In this document: one piece after another, positions 30,003 to 38,793 of the stretch
Position numbering within the stretch: the stretch's first letter is position 1
Layout of the letters: every line of letters begins with the position of its first letter
Assembly: GCF_040833965.1 (NCBI RefSeq)
Contig: NZ_CP162142.1
Span: 1,451,001 to 1,515,000, forward strand
Source of the DNA: Leptospira sp. WS39.C2
GTDB taxonomy: Bacteria > Spirochaetota > Leptospiria > Leptospirales > Leptospiraceae
Reading direction: 5' to 3'
Length of the DNA stretch: 64,000 nucleotides
Program-made: the position numbers and the translations under genes
Notes under the pieces: generated by a model
What the model saw: the letters and a program-made list of their open reading frames with translations, nothing else
The model's database searches: none
What the model was told of the DNA's origin: nothing

Positions 30003-30650
30003 TTAAGGGGATAACCTTGAACGAACCCATTCCGAATTTTGTTTTTCGAATAAAATCCGGTCGTGTAATCTTCCCACTCTTCCTTGCCAAAATTCGATTT
30101 TGGTAGGGGATACAGAATACCCACCCCAAAACTCTGGCATCGGGATTTCTTTTCCTTCCCATTCTTTTGTAAGTGTGGTAAACTTTTCCTCTAAATATTC
30201 TCTGGAAGGAACCACCGAACTTTGGTTTGATGTATGGGCTCCAATTTGGGACTCTCGTGGGCGAATCGCAAAATATTTTTCTGACTCTTCTTTTGTAATT
30301 TGGTTCGCACTGCCTTCAATTCGGATTTGCCTTTCTAGTTTTGGCCAAAAGAAATTGAGTGCAACATTTTTGTTTTCCGTTATGTCTTTTGCTTTGTCCG
30401 AAAGGTAATTTGTAAAAAATTGAAATTCATTTCGAATAAGTCCCTTAAGCAGTACAATTCGTACGCTTGGTTGACCATTTTTATCTACCGTGGCAAGGCT
30501 CATGGCATTTGGTTCCAGTTCTCCTTCTTCTTTAGCTTCCGAAAACCATAGGGAAAAAAGTGCCAAAGGATCTGTACCTGCTGTGGATTCTGATAGGACT
30601 GAACGTTTGTAAGTTTGGCGCATATGCGCAAGGTCATTCGTTGTTTCCAT
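30003..30650 (-). CDS. pdxH: Pyridoxamine 5'-phosphate oxidase
   Basis: A 215-residue FMN enzyme that oxidises pyridoxamine or pyridoxine phosphate to pyridoxal phosphate. Typical motifs are MSLATVDKNGQPSVRIVLLKG, FFTNYLSDKAKDI, WPKLERQIRIEG and EFWGGYSVSPTKIEFWQGRVGRLHDR, the last carrying substrate and FMN contacts. The start is the ATG at 30650 with GGAAGGA upstream; it lies five bases after the prepilin-peptidase stop, so the two are probably co-transcribed. Confidence 0.95.
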   Translation of the reverse strand: METTNDLAHMRQTYKRSVLSESTAGTDPLALFSLWFSEAKEEGELEPNAMSLATVDKNGQPSVRIVLLKGLIRNEFQFFTNYLSDKAKDITENKNVALNFFWPKLERQIRIEGSANQITKEESEKYFAIRPRESQIGAHTSNQSSVVPSREYLEEKFTTLTKEWEGKEIPMPEFWGGYSVSPTKIEFWQGRVGRLHDRILFEKQNSEWVRSRLSP

Positions 30651-30655
30651 ATAAC

Positions 30656-31504
30656 TTAAAATCCTTCCCATTCATAATAATGGACGATGAGTTTGAAAAA
30701 AAAAGTAAAAAAGAGTCCAATTGAAAAATAGAGACCCATTGGAACTTTGGTTCCCTTCAATGGTTCGCCTTTTTTTCGGAGGAAAAAACTGAATATGACT
30801 GCTAAAACATAAGATGAATTCAGATACACCATCCAAAAGGGATTCCCTGCGATGGCCGCAAACATTGGTGAAAAAAGTACATCCCCAAGGCCAGTCCCCC
30901 CACGAAACAATAGATAGATGGAAAGATAAAATACCAAAAAACCCAAATACACGTAGAGTTGTGGAAGACCCATGATCTCTTCAAACAAAAGATAATTTGC
31001 CAAACAACCAAATCCCAAAATAAAAGGTAGGTTTTCATAATCCAGGGATAATTTTTTTGAATCTGTGATCATCGAGATGAGGAGGTGGCCAAACAAAAAT
31101 AGAATGAAAATAGTTCCAAGAAGTGAATCCGAAACGTAATATACAAAAATTGCAATGATGCCAAATAAAAATTCGGACAAGGGATAAAGTTTTGCAATCT
31201 CTACAAAACAAACATGACACTTTCCTTTTGTCATAAACCAACCAAGTATAGGAACCAAATGGAGTTTGTTTATACTTGAATTGCATTCTGGACAGTGGCT
31301 TGGTTTTGTGAAAATCACAAAACAACGTTTTTTTCCTTGGAATTCTTTTCTCCCTTTTTCATAACAATAGTATAAAATTCGATCTGCAAGTGTGGTATAA
31401 AAACTGGCAAGAGCAGCACCAAACAAAAACAAAATTGTATATGTAGAGAGTTTCCAAAGAAAAAACCAATTTGTATCTTCTAGAAAGTCCACAGTTGCAC
31501 TCAT
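30656..31504 (-). CDS. pilD: Type IV prepilin peptidase
   Basis: A 282-residue membrane aspartic protease that cuts and methylates type IV prepilins and pseudopilins. The zinc-binding region has CPEC and CHVC in CPECNSSINKLHLVPILG and KGKCHVC. The catalytic Asp residues are probably in SMITDSKKLSLD and GGTGLGDVLFSPM (GxGD). About eight membrane helices are visible. The gene lies between an aminotransferase and pdxH on the same strand, with short gaps; pilin genes are not nearby. Confidence 0.9.
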   Translation of the reverse strand: MSATVDFLEDTNWFFLWKLSTYTILFLFGAALASFYTTLADRILYYCYEKGRKEFQGKKRCFVIFTKPSHCPECNSSINKLHLVPILGWFMTKGKCHVCFVEIAKLYPLSEFLFGIIAIFVYYVSDSLLGTIFILFLFGHLLISMITDSKKLSLDYENLPFILGFGCLANYLLFEEIMGLPQLYVYLGFLVFYLSIYLLFRGGTGLGDVLFSPMFAAIAGNPFWMVYLNSSYVLAVIFSFFLRKKGEPLKGTKVPMGLYFSIGLFFTFFFKLIVHYYEWEGF

Positions 31505-31517
31505 ACCTTTTGAAGTA

Positions 31518-32615
31518 TTAAGTTTCTTTTGATAGTTCTTGTAAAGCTTTCATTCCCCGTCCCAGTGTTTCCCATTCGGTGGCAAAAGAAAGTCGGACAT
31601 AGTTTTTGGAATCACAAAAAATAAAACCAGGAACAAGGATTAAGTCTTTTTTAACAGCACGTTTGATGAATTCTTCATCTTCACATGGTACTTGGAAAAA
31701 AGAATAAAAAGCACCACCCGATTTTTGGATGGGGTAGTAATCTTTAAGAGATTCATACACAAAATCACGTTTTTCTTTGTAATCTTGGATGTATGTTGTC
31801 ATGTCTGTTTTTAAGGCTTCAATCCCTGCCCACTGTGTGATGGATGGGGCACATACGACAGTATACTGTTGTAAGGTGGTAAGAGCTTTGATCACTTTGT
31901 CTTCTGCAAGGATAGTGGCAAGCCGTAGGCCTGTCATATTATATGTTTTGGAAAATCCAGTGAGGGTGATGGTTTTTTCATACTCACTTCCAATGGAAAA
32001 AAACTTCCCATCATAATCGAAGAGTTCATAAATTTCATCACTAATGAGGTATGCGCCCGTGGTTTCCGCTAAATTGGCAAGGGCACGGAGTTGTTCTTTT
32101 GACAAAACCTTTCCAGTTGGATTGGAGGGATTGGAAAATATAATGAGTTTGAACTTTCTATTTTTTAGTGTTTCTAGATCTTTTGCTTCAAAGTTTTCGG
32201 AAAGAGGTACTACCTTTCCTCCATAAAACTTAAGCATAGCAGGATACATTAAAAAATAAGGAGAGACCACAAGGCACTCATCTCCTTCATTCACAAGGGC
32301 GTTGAATAATAAAAAGAGGGCAGATGAAATACCCGATGTCACAAGGATTCTGTCCTCATGCGCATACTTTATATGGTTTTGGTTTCTGTATTTTTCGGCC
32401 ATGGCCGTTTTTAATTCAGGAATTCCCGCTGTGAGAGTATAAGAAGTTTTTCCTTCGATCGCAGCTTTGTTCATCGCTTCGATGATGTTAGGTGGACAAG
32501 GAAAGTGGGGTTGCCCGATACTCAAATTGATCGGGTTTTGGATGCTCCTTGCAAGTTCGAAGGCTTTTCGGATGGGGGAGGAGTCAATCCCATTCATTCT
32601 ATTGGCAAATTCCAT
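31518..32615 (-). CDS. Class I/II pyridoxal-phosphate aminotransferase
   Basis: A PLP enzyme of about 365 residues. It has the SIGQPHFPCPPN start, YTLTAGIPELKTAMAEKY, the Asp-Tyr pair in YLISDEIYELFDYDG, the PLP lysine in GFSKTYNMTGLRL, and the C-terminal arginine in YVRLSFATEWETLG. NPSNPTGKVL is the usual aspartate-aminotransferase-type loop. The substrate is not settled: aspartate, aromatic or alanine types are possible. I took the ATG at 32615; a longer frame upstream has no family match and lies under the promoter of the next gene. The start at 32597 is an alternative. Confidence 0.88.
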   Translation of the reverse strand: MEFANRMNGIDSSPIRKAFELARSIQNPINLSIGQPHFPCPPNIIEAMNKAAIEGKTSYTLTAGIPELKTAMAEKYRNQNHIKYAHEDRILVTSGISSALFLLFNALVNEGDECLVVSPYFLMYPAMLKFYGGKVVPLSENFEAKDLETLKNRKFKLIIFSNPSNPTGKVLSKEQLRALANLAETTGAYLISDEIYELFDYDGKFFSIGSEYEKTITLTGFSKTYNMTGLRLATILAEDKVIKALTTLQQYTVVCAPSITQWAGIEALKTDMTTYIQDYKEKRDFVYESLKDYYPIQKSGGAFYSFFQVPCEDEEFIKRAVKKDLILVPGFIFCDSKNYVRLSFATEWETLGRGMKALQELSKET

Positions 32616-32696
32616 GGAATCATCATGGTTTTTGGGGGAGGTACGGGTCAATAGAATTTGGTTTACACCCTGGAATTGAGTAGAAATCTGAAGGAT

Positions 32697-35600
32697 ATGG
32701 AATTTGTAACCATCGCCGGTGTGAAAGTACCGGTCCTTCCGCACTCCGAAAAATTTCCCGTTTTTCCTTCTAGCCTGGTTGAAACCGACTCGGTGAAACA
32801 AACCTTACAAAAAATCCTTTACCCCATGCTCGAAGGAATGCCTGTCCTTCTCGTGGGAGACGCTGGTGTTGGAAAAAATGCACTCATCTATTATATCAAC
32901 TCTCTTAGGAACCAACCAACCCTGCGGTTCAGTTTTAACGAGGATACACTCCCTGAAGATTTGATTGGTTCGTATCGTATCCTTCTCGATGGGAAGGGAT
33001 TCACTTGGTCGAACGGTCCACTTACCAATGCATTGTCCGAAGGACTTAGTTTTGTGGCCGATGAGATGAACCTCTGTGCACCAAACATCATCAAACGATT
33101 TTCTTCCGTATATGAATCCAATTACCTCGACTTACTCGAAGGAAGTGGGGAACGAGTGAAAGGTAAAACGGGTTTTTGGTTTATCGGAACCCAAAACCCA
33201 AGTGAAGGGTTTGAAGGTCGTAAACCTTTGCCGTTTGATATCACCAAACATTTTGCCGTTGTTTATGTAGACCCGTACACTCCCGATGAGATGTTTTTTA
33301 TCTTAAAAAAACTTTATCCCATGTTATCGGAAGATGTCTTAAAACAAATCATACGCATCAGTATCGAATCCGAAAAACGAATTAAGTCGGGTGAGATTGG
33401 CAAAGGAGATTTAGAAAAATACCATTTTAATTTACGTACCTTACAAAAGTATTGTAACCGTTTGGTGTTATTTGGTGCCAAAGACAAATCGGTTTCGGTT
33501 CGCGAAGCCTTGTATCTTTTTGAAGAACCTTTTCGCAAAAAAGAAGATCGTGAAAAACAAAAAGAACTCATTGAATCGGAGTTTGGTGGTTCGGTGAACC
33601 TTGTTCCAACAAAAGGGTATGTACAAAGTTCTACCATCTTCTGGAATGACAAAGAAATCAAAACTTGGGACGAAACAAAAACAATCTCCCTACTTTCCAA
33701 GTATCCAACACCAGAACCCATCCTGCATTTCCTAGACCAAGTGTTTACGGCCATCCAAGCAAAAGAAAACATTCTCATCGAATACCGAGAAGACCAGGAC
33801 CCACAAGAATTTTTACCACTCTTTACAGAACTCACAGGCATCCAAATTGAATCTGTGATGTTATCCAAAGGGATGCATACTTCTGATGTGGTGGGTGCCT
33901 TAAAACCAACAGAAGAAGGAAATATTGAAAGTGTCACTTGGGTAGACGGACCACTAACGCGTGCCATTCGAAAAGGGCATATCATCCTTATCTCGGGACT
34001 TGAATCGGCAGGGGCAGAACTTGTTGAAAAAATGAATATGTTAACCGATGATGCAAGGTCCCTCACACTCCCACCTGAGTCAGGAGAATACCTTCCTGTC
34101 AAACTGACAGAAACATCTGTAGTTTTTGGGATGAAGTCTTTTCGTGCATCCAAGTCTGTGACAACGATTTCCCGTGCCTTCCGTAACCGTTTTACTCCGA
34201 TTTTATTCCCTGAACTCGAAGATGTAAAAGTCCTGGAAGAAATTTTGGAATTCTTTTTACCAGAAGGTGTGTTGCCAAGATCCCTTGCAAGGTTCCACCT
34301 CAAAGCAAAAGAGCTTTCAGATAAACGGACGATTGGTTCGGCAAACCTAATGCCATACCGCTTTGGGATCGCAAACCTTCTCAAATGGAAAAACCATATC
34401 TATCGTTACAACCAAACCGATGTAAAAGACATTGCGATTCGGGGCGGAAAAATTTATTACACCAATCAAATTGCCGATCCAAAAGAACGAAAGGAACTAG
34501 AGCGCCTGTTAGAGGGTTATCTTTCAGGTGTGGAAGTGGTCTCAACACTCTTCGAGGAAATCGAAGAGAAAAAAAAAACATTTACGGTTGAGTCAGGACT
34601 AAATCGTAAAAATTGGTGGGACCCTGAGCTCCACCAAAGAGACCCCATCACAGGAGTAGCCAAAAAATTAAACTCAGGTGAGGAAACAAAACGGGGGATT
34701 GAGATCAATACCCCCGAAACTGGTGGTAAAATCAAAGAAGGTGCTGATGCCTGGTATGGGGAAGACACACAAGGGAACCAAGGCCAAGGGGAACCACAAG
34801 GTGGTGGTGGTGCTTGGGGTTACCGCACCGAAGAACTCTACAAACAATTCTTAAAAAAACGCCGTCTGCTTTGGGACTATTCCATTATGGTGGGTCTCGA
34901 AGAGTTCAAATCGGTATTCGGAAAAGAACTCGAAGAAGTCGAACTCAACTTAGAGCAACTCTTTGATCCTGAAATTGACATCCACCGCATGTACAAAAAC
35001 GAAGGCTCAAGGGTAGACGCACGCAAATACATCTCTTACAAAAGTGGAAGGGGTGATACTAAAATCTTCGATAAAACTACTATTGAAAAAAATGATGAAA
35101 AACTCAAAGGAGTAGAAGTTACCTTCCTTGTTTCCAAATGCAGAAGGATTTTTAACTTTGAGTATTCGATTGCGATGTTATCGGCCCTTCTTGTGAGTTT
35201 GCATATCCTAAACGAACATGATATCAAAACGAGTGTCCATACTTTCTGTGATATCAAAAACTCCAAAGACACTGTGGATATTTTTAATCTCAAATCAGCA
35301 GAAGAAGACTACACTTCTGAGAAGGAAGAGGAAGTATTCAGTGCCCTTTGTAAAAATTGGCAAGGGGACAGTATCCCTGAATTCCAGGTCCTTTCCAATT
35401 GTGAAAGGTACTTTTCGCCAGATGCCCAAACCAAAATCATAGTCATCCTTTCTGACTTCCGTGGCCAGCGGGCAAAGACTTATATCGAGGATGAACTTGC
35501 TTCTTTTGACACGAGAAAGATGAAAGAAGCTGTACTGAAAAACGAAGAGAAAAATTATGTATTTTTAGGGGTAGGACTTGGTTCTCGTTACATTGCAGAA

Positions 35601-35714
35601 CATGTGTTCCACGACTCGCTCCAGATCACGGCTGACAATTTTTATTCGATGCCAAATCTGATTGGGGCAGAAATTGCAAGGCTTGTGCAAATCCACCATT
35701 CCTTAAGACAATAA
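32697..35714 (+). CDS. Midasin-like protein: tandem AAA modules and a VWA-like domain
   Basis: A soluble 1005-residue protein. AAA module 1 (residues about 30-285) has a P-loop GDAGVGKN (54-61, with Asn where Ser/Thr is usual), Walker B FVADEMN (119-125) and GTQNP (164-168) followed by GRK, a midasin-type pattern. Module 2 (about 335-560) has no P-loop and its Walker B is LISGLES, so it is probably a dead ATPase, yet it carries SRAFRNRF (492-499), which is typical of midasin. A Gly/Gln-rich hinge (690-707) leads to a VWA-like domain (about 800-1000) with a broken MIDAS: LVSKCR replaces DxSxS. The stop is five bases from smpB, then der. MoxR/CobT-type chaperones are the alternative reading. 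ATG 32697 has AAGGA very close; TTG 32658 is an alternative. Confidence 0.85.
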   Translation: MEFVTIAGVKVPVLPHSEKFPVFPSSLVETDSVKQTLQKILYPMLEGMPVLLVGDAGVGKNALIYYINSLRNQPTLRFSFNEDTLPEDLIGSYRILLDGKGFTWSNGPLTNALSEGLSFVADEMNLCAPNIIKRFSSVYESNYLDLLEGSGERVKGKTGFWFIGTQNPSEGFEGRKPLPFDITKHFAVVYVDPYTPDEMFFILKKLYPMLSEDVLKQIIRISIESEKRIKSGEIGKGDLEKYHFNLRTLQKYCNRLVLFGAKDKSVSVREALYLFEEPFRKKEDREKQKELIESEFGGSVNLVPTKGYVQSSTIFWNDKEIKTWDETKTISLLSKYPTPEPILHFLDQVFTAIQAKENILIEYREDQDPQEFLPLFTELTGIQIESVMLSKGMHTSDVVGALKPTEEGNIESVTWVDGPLTRAIRKGHIILISGLESAGAELVEKMNMLTDDARSLTLPPESGEYLPVKLTETSVVFGMKSFRASKSVTTISRAFRNRFTPILFPELEDVKVLEEILEFFLPEGVLPRSLARFHLKAKELSDKRTIGSANLMPYRFGIANLLKWKNHIYRYNQTDVKDIAIRGGKIYYTNQIADPKERKELERLLEGYLSGVEVVSTLFEEIEEKKKTFTVESGLNRKNWWDPELHQRDPITGVAKKLNSGEETKRGIEINTPETGGKIKEGADAWYGEDTQGNQGQGEPQGGGGAWGYRTEELYKQFLKKRRLLWDYSIMVGLEEFKSVFGKELEEVELNLEQLFDPEIDIHRMYKNEGSRVDARKYISYKSGRGDTKIFDKTTIEKNDEKLKGVEVTFLVSKCRRIFNFEYSIAMLSALLVSLHILNEHDIKTSVHTFCDIKNSKDTVDIFNLKSAEEDYTSEKEEEVFSALCKNWQGDSIPEFQVLSNCERYFSPDAQTKIIVILSDFRGQRAKTYIEDELASFDTRKMKEAVLKNEEKNYVFLGVGLGSRYIAEHVFHDSLQITADNFYSMPNLIGAEIARLVQIHHSLRQ

Positions 35715-35719
35715 TCACT

Positions 35720-36208
35720 ATGGGCAAAACCAAAAAAGACGATAAACCACGCGGAACCGATCCTTTAATCAATAAAAAGGCAAAGTTCAATTTCGAACTC
35801 CTAGATTCGTTCGAAGCTGGTGTTGTACTCACTGGGTCTGAAGTAAAATCCCTCAGGGAAAAAAAGGGAAACCTTACGGATTGTTTTGCCAAGGTAAGGA
35901 ATGGGGAAGTATTTTTAGAAAACTTTCAAATCCCTCCTTACAAAAACGGGGGTTATGCGAACCACCCGGAGATTCGTCCACGAAAACTCCTCCTGAAAGC
36001 AAAAGAAATTGAGAAAATTGACCGTTCCATCAAAGAGAAGGGGCTTGTGCTTGTTGCCACTCGTTGTTTCTTTAAGAACAACCGTTTGGTGAAGATTGAC
36101 GTCGCTTTAGCCAAACCTAAAAAATTATACGACAAACGTGACGATATCCAAAAAAAGGAAGCTAAAATCGATATGGAAAGAGCCATGAAGGAACACTTAC
36201 GCAAATGA
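35720..36208 (+). CDS. smpB: SsrA-binding protein SmpB
   Basis: A 162-residue protein that carries tmRNA into stalled ribosomes. The SmpB fold is clear: [57 protein letters not shown], and the basic C-terminal tail [22 protein letters not shown]. The stop overlaps the der start as ATGA. The tmRNA gene is not in the window. Confidence 0.96.
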   Translation: MGKTKKDDKPRGTDPLINKKAKFNFELLDSFEAGVVLTGSEVKSLREKKGNLTDCFAKVRNGEVFLENFQIPPYKNGGYANHPEIRPRKLLLKAKEIEKIDRSIKEKGLVLVATRCFFKNNRLVKIDVALAKPKKLYDKRDDIQKKEAKIDMERAMKEHLRK

Positions 36209-37557
36209 AGGGACTTCCCGTCGTCACCATTGTTGGTAGACAAAATGTGGGAAAATCCACATTATTCAATGCCATCCTCCGAGCACAAAGTGCCATCACG
36301 GAAAATACAGCGGGTGTGACACGCGATGTATTACAAAAAACTGTTGAACGTTCTGAATTTAAAATTCCGTTCACTTTGTCAGACACACCAGGGCTTGACA
36401 TTGAAAACATCGATGAAATCTCAAAAGAAATCATTGAGATCGCTTTTGAACACCTACGCAATTCCGATTTGATTTTACATGTCATCGATCATAAAGACTT
36501 ACGAAAGTATGATCACAAACTCATTGATCTTTTAAAAAAAGATGAAGTCCTGAAAGAAAAAAGTGTTCTTACTCTTATTAATAAAGTGGATACAGAACAA
36601 GACGAATACGATCTGGAACCATTTTACAAACTGGGATTAAACGAACTTCTTCCTATCTCTGCCCTTGGGCGAAGGAATTTTGACCTCCTTTACCAAAAGA
36701 TTAATTTTTTCCTTCCGGATAAAATCAAAACCCAAGAAGACCCTTATTGTAAAATTGCCATCATCGGAAAACCAAACTCAGGTAAGTCGTCACTTCTCAA
36801 TACCTTCCTCGGTTACAAACGTGCGGTTGTAAGTGAAGTCCCTGGTACGACACGGGATTCTGTTTCTGATCAGTTTTACTTCCAAAACCATAAATTGGAA
36901 ATCATCGATACAGCAGGCATACGAAGGAAATCCAAAACAGGCGAAAGTTTAGAATTTTATTCTTACAAACGCACCTTACATAGTTTAGGGGAAGCAGATG
37001 TTGTTGTGCTACTTGTCGATGCCATGAAAGGCCTAGGTGAATTTGATAAAAAAATCTTCGGCGAAATCCAAGAACTGGGTAAACCGATGATTGTCGCTGT
37101 GAACAAATGGGATTTGGTTCCCGAAAAAGAATCCAATTCTTGGAAACACTACAAAGACCGAATGGAAGGAAAACTTTCCATTCTCAAAGAACGCCCGCTC
37201 CTCTCTCTTTCTGCTAAGGAAAAACTCCGTACCCACAAACTCTTAGAAGAAGTGGTTTCCCTCTATGAAAAGTCCCAAAAAAAGCTCACGACCCGGCAAT
37301 TAAATGACTGGTTAAGCAAGTGGGGGGGAAAAAATAAGGTTCAGAAGGCATCGAACCGACCTCCGAAGGTGTATTACGCCACTCAGGTCTCGCAGATCCC
37401 TTTTAAAATATTGTTCTTCGTGAATGACACGAAACTCTTTCCCTCAAATATTTTGAGTTTTTACCGAAAGAGTATTGTAAAGGAATTTGGACTCGATGGC
37501 CTAGCTGTTGAAATCGAACTCCGGAACAGAAACGAAGGAAAGGAGGGCAGGGAATGA
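36205..37557 (+). CDS. der: Ribosome-associated GTPase Der (EngA)
   Basis: A 450-residue protein with two GTPase domains and a KH-like C-terminal domain. Domain 1 has [12 protein letters not shown], domain 2 has [12 protein letters not shown], and both have the DTPG/DTAG and NKxD motifs ([25 protein letters not shown]). Der acts in late 50S ribosome assembly. ATGA overlaps at both ends couple it to smpB and plsY. Confidence 0.97.
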   Translation: MKGLPVVTIVGRQNVGKSTLFNAILRAQSAITENTAGVTRDVLQKTVERSEFKIPFTLSDTPGLDIENIDEISKEIIEIAFEHLRNSDLILHVIDHKDLRKYDHKLIDLLKKDEVLKEKSVLTLINKVDTEQDEYDLEPFYKLGLNELLPISALGRRNFDLLYQKINFFLPDKIKTQEDPYCKIAIIGKPNSGKSSLLNTFLGYKRAVVSEVPGTTRDSVSDQFYFQNHKLEIIDTAGIRRKSKTGESLEFYSYKRTLHSLGEADVVVLLVDAMKGLGEFDKKIFGEIQELGKPMIVAVNKWDLVPEKESNSWKHYKDRMEGKLSILKERPLLSLSAKEKLRTHKLLEEVVSLYEKSQKKLTTRQLNDWLSKWGGKNKVQKASNRPPKVYYATQVSQIPFKILFFVNDTKLFPSNILSFYRKSIVKEFGLDGLAVEIELRNRNEGKEGRE

Positions 37558-38174
37558 TTCTTGCCGCGATCCTATTCAGTTACCTTTTTGGTGGCATTCC
37601 GGTTGGGTTTATCCTAGCCAAACAAGTGCGAGGGATTGACATCCGTGAGCACGGTAGCCGTAATATCGGCGCCACAAACGTAGGTCGAGTGATTGGTTGG
37701 AAGTATGGATTTTTAGCCCTTCTTCTTGATGCTCTCAAAGGTGCCATCCCTGTCATCTCAGCCTCTTATATTGATTCCCCTTATTCCCTCACAACAACGG
37801 AAATCCTACTTGGGTCTGTCGCCATCCTGGGACACACCTTCACTCCTTTTCTTCACTTTCGAGGTGGGAAAGGTGTCGCAACGGCTCTTGGGGTGTATAT
37901 GACTCTTGTCCCCATTGTGACACTTTGTGCTCTTCTGATCTTTTTTATCGTTTATAAAATCTCTGGATTTGTTTCCCTTGGGTCTATCATCGGAACTCTT
38001 TCCATGCCCCTTTGGTATTTTGGTTCTTCTAAAGTATTACATAGTGCTGACTACCAACCGATCATCTTTTTTGTGTTAGTGGCTACTTTTTTTCTCATCA
38101 CTTATTCCCATCGGGAAAATATCAGACGTCTCGTTTCCGGAAAGGAACTGCGAGCTTCCCAAGATGCAAAATGA
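37554..38174 (+). CDS. plsY: Acyl-phosphate glycerol-3-phosphate acyltransferase
   Basis: A 206-residue inner-membrane enzyme that acylates glycerol-3-phosphate at position 1, the first step of phospholipid synthesis. It has about five helices and three conserved loops: HGSRNIGATNVGR, TPFLHFRGGKGVATALG, and HRENIRRLVSGKE. It overlaps der by four bases and the next gene by eleven. Confidence 0.95.
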   Translation: MILAAILFSYLFGGIPVGFILAKQVRGIDIREHGSRNIGATNVGRVIGWKYGFLALLLDALKGAIPVISASYIDSPYSLTTTEILLGSVAILGHTFTPFLHFRGGKGVATALGVYMTLVPIVTLCALLIFFIVYKISGFVSLGSIIGTLSMPLWYFGSSKVLHSADYQPIIFFVLVATFFLITYSHRENIRRLVSGKELRASQDAK

Positions 38175-38793
38175 ACGGGAATCCACACTCACGCAGAAAG
38201 AAAAACTCTTTCTTATCACAAAGTTTGTAGAAGACCACCCAGAAGCGGAAATCCAAGACTTCTACAAATGGTTGTATTATGGAGAGTTTGGAATGGAAGA
38301 GTCCACACTCCTTATGACAGGAAAACTTTCCATCCCTGAACTCCACTTAGTCCTCAGTGAAATCAAAAAAGAAGAAGCAAAGAACGTAGAATCAGAGTTT
38401 GTTTGGGAACCAGTGGGTCTTGCGGCAAGGTATGTCAAAGTTTATCTCACCAAATATTACCATACGGATTGCCCCGTAAAACGGATTGTCAATTTACTCG
38501 AACGTTCGCCCGCTTTTCGTGGAGCTCGTATGAGTTTCAAACTGGATTGGAATTTATTAAAAGAAACCGTTCTTGAACTCCGTCCAGAACTCACTCGGCG
38601 CGATTTTATCAACTTCGAAGAAAGGATTAATTTCCACCAATTGCCTGCTCTTCCGCATACAGAAGGTTATGCGGAAAAAAATCCATTTGCATACCGAGTT
38701 GTTTCTCAAAAACTATTTTTCGATTATTTTCCTGAGTTTGAAGACAATGCAGTCTTTCATCCTTTTTCAGGAAATGAATCCATCATTGGATAA
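38164..38793 (+). CDS. Conserved protein of unknown function behind plsY
   Basis: A 209-residue soluble protein with no signal peptide. It is mainly helical, with a repeated KWLYYGEFGMEES / LHLVLSEIKKEEAK first half, WEPVGLAARYVKVYLTKYYHTDCPVKRIVN in the middle and a Phe-rich end. I recognise no family. It starts inside plsY (11-base overlap), so it is translationally coupled to the smpB-der-plsY unit. The 3' end overlaps the convergent DUF115 gene by 37 bases, which argues that both ends are conserved. Confidence 0.75.
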   Translation: MQNERESTLTQKEKLFLITKFVEDHPEAEIQDFYKWLYYGEFGMEESTLLMTGKLSIPELHLVLSEIKKEEAKNVESEFVWEPVGLAARYVKVYLTKYYHTDCPVKRIVNLLERSPAFRGARMSFKLDWNLLKETVLELRPELTRRDFINFEERINFHQLPALPHTEGYAEKNPFAYRVVSQKLFFDYFPEFEDNAVFHPFSGNESIIG

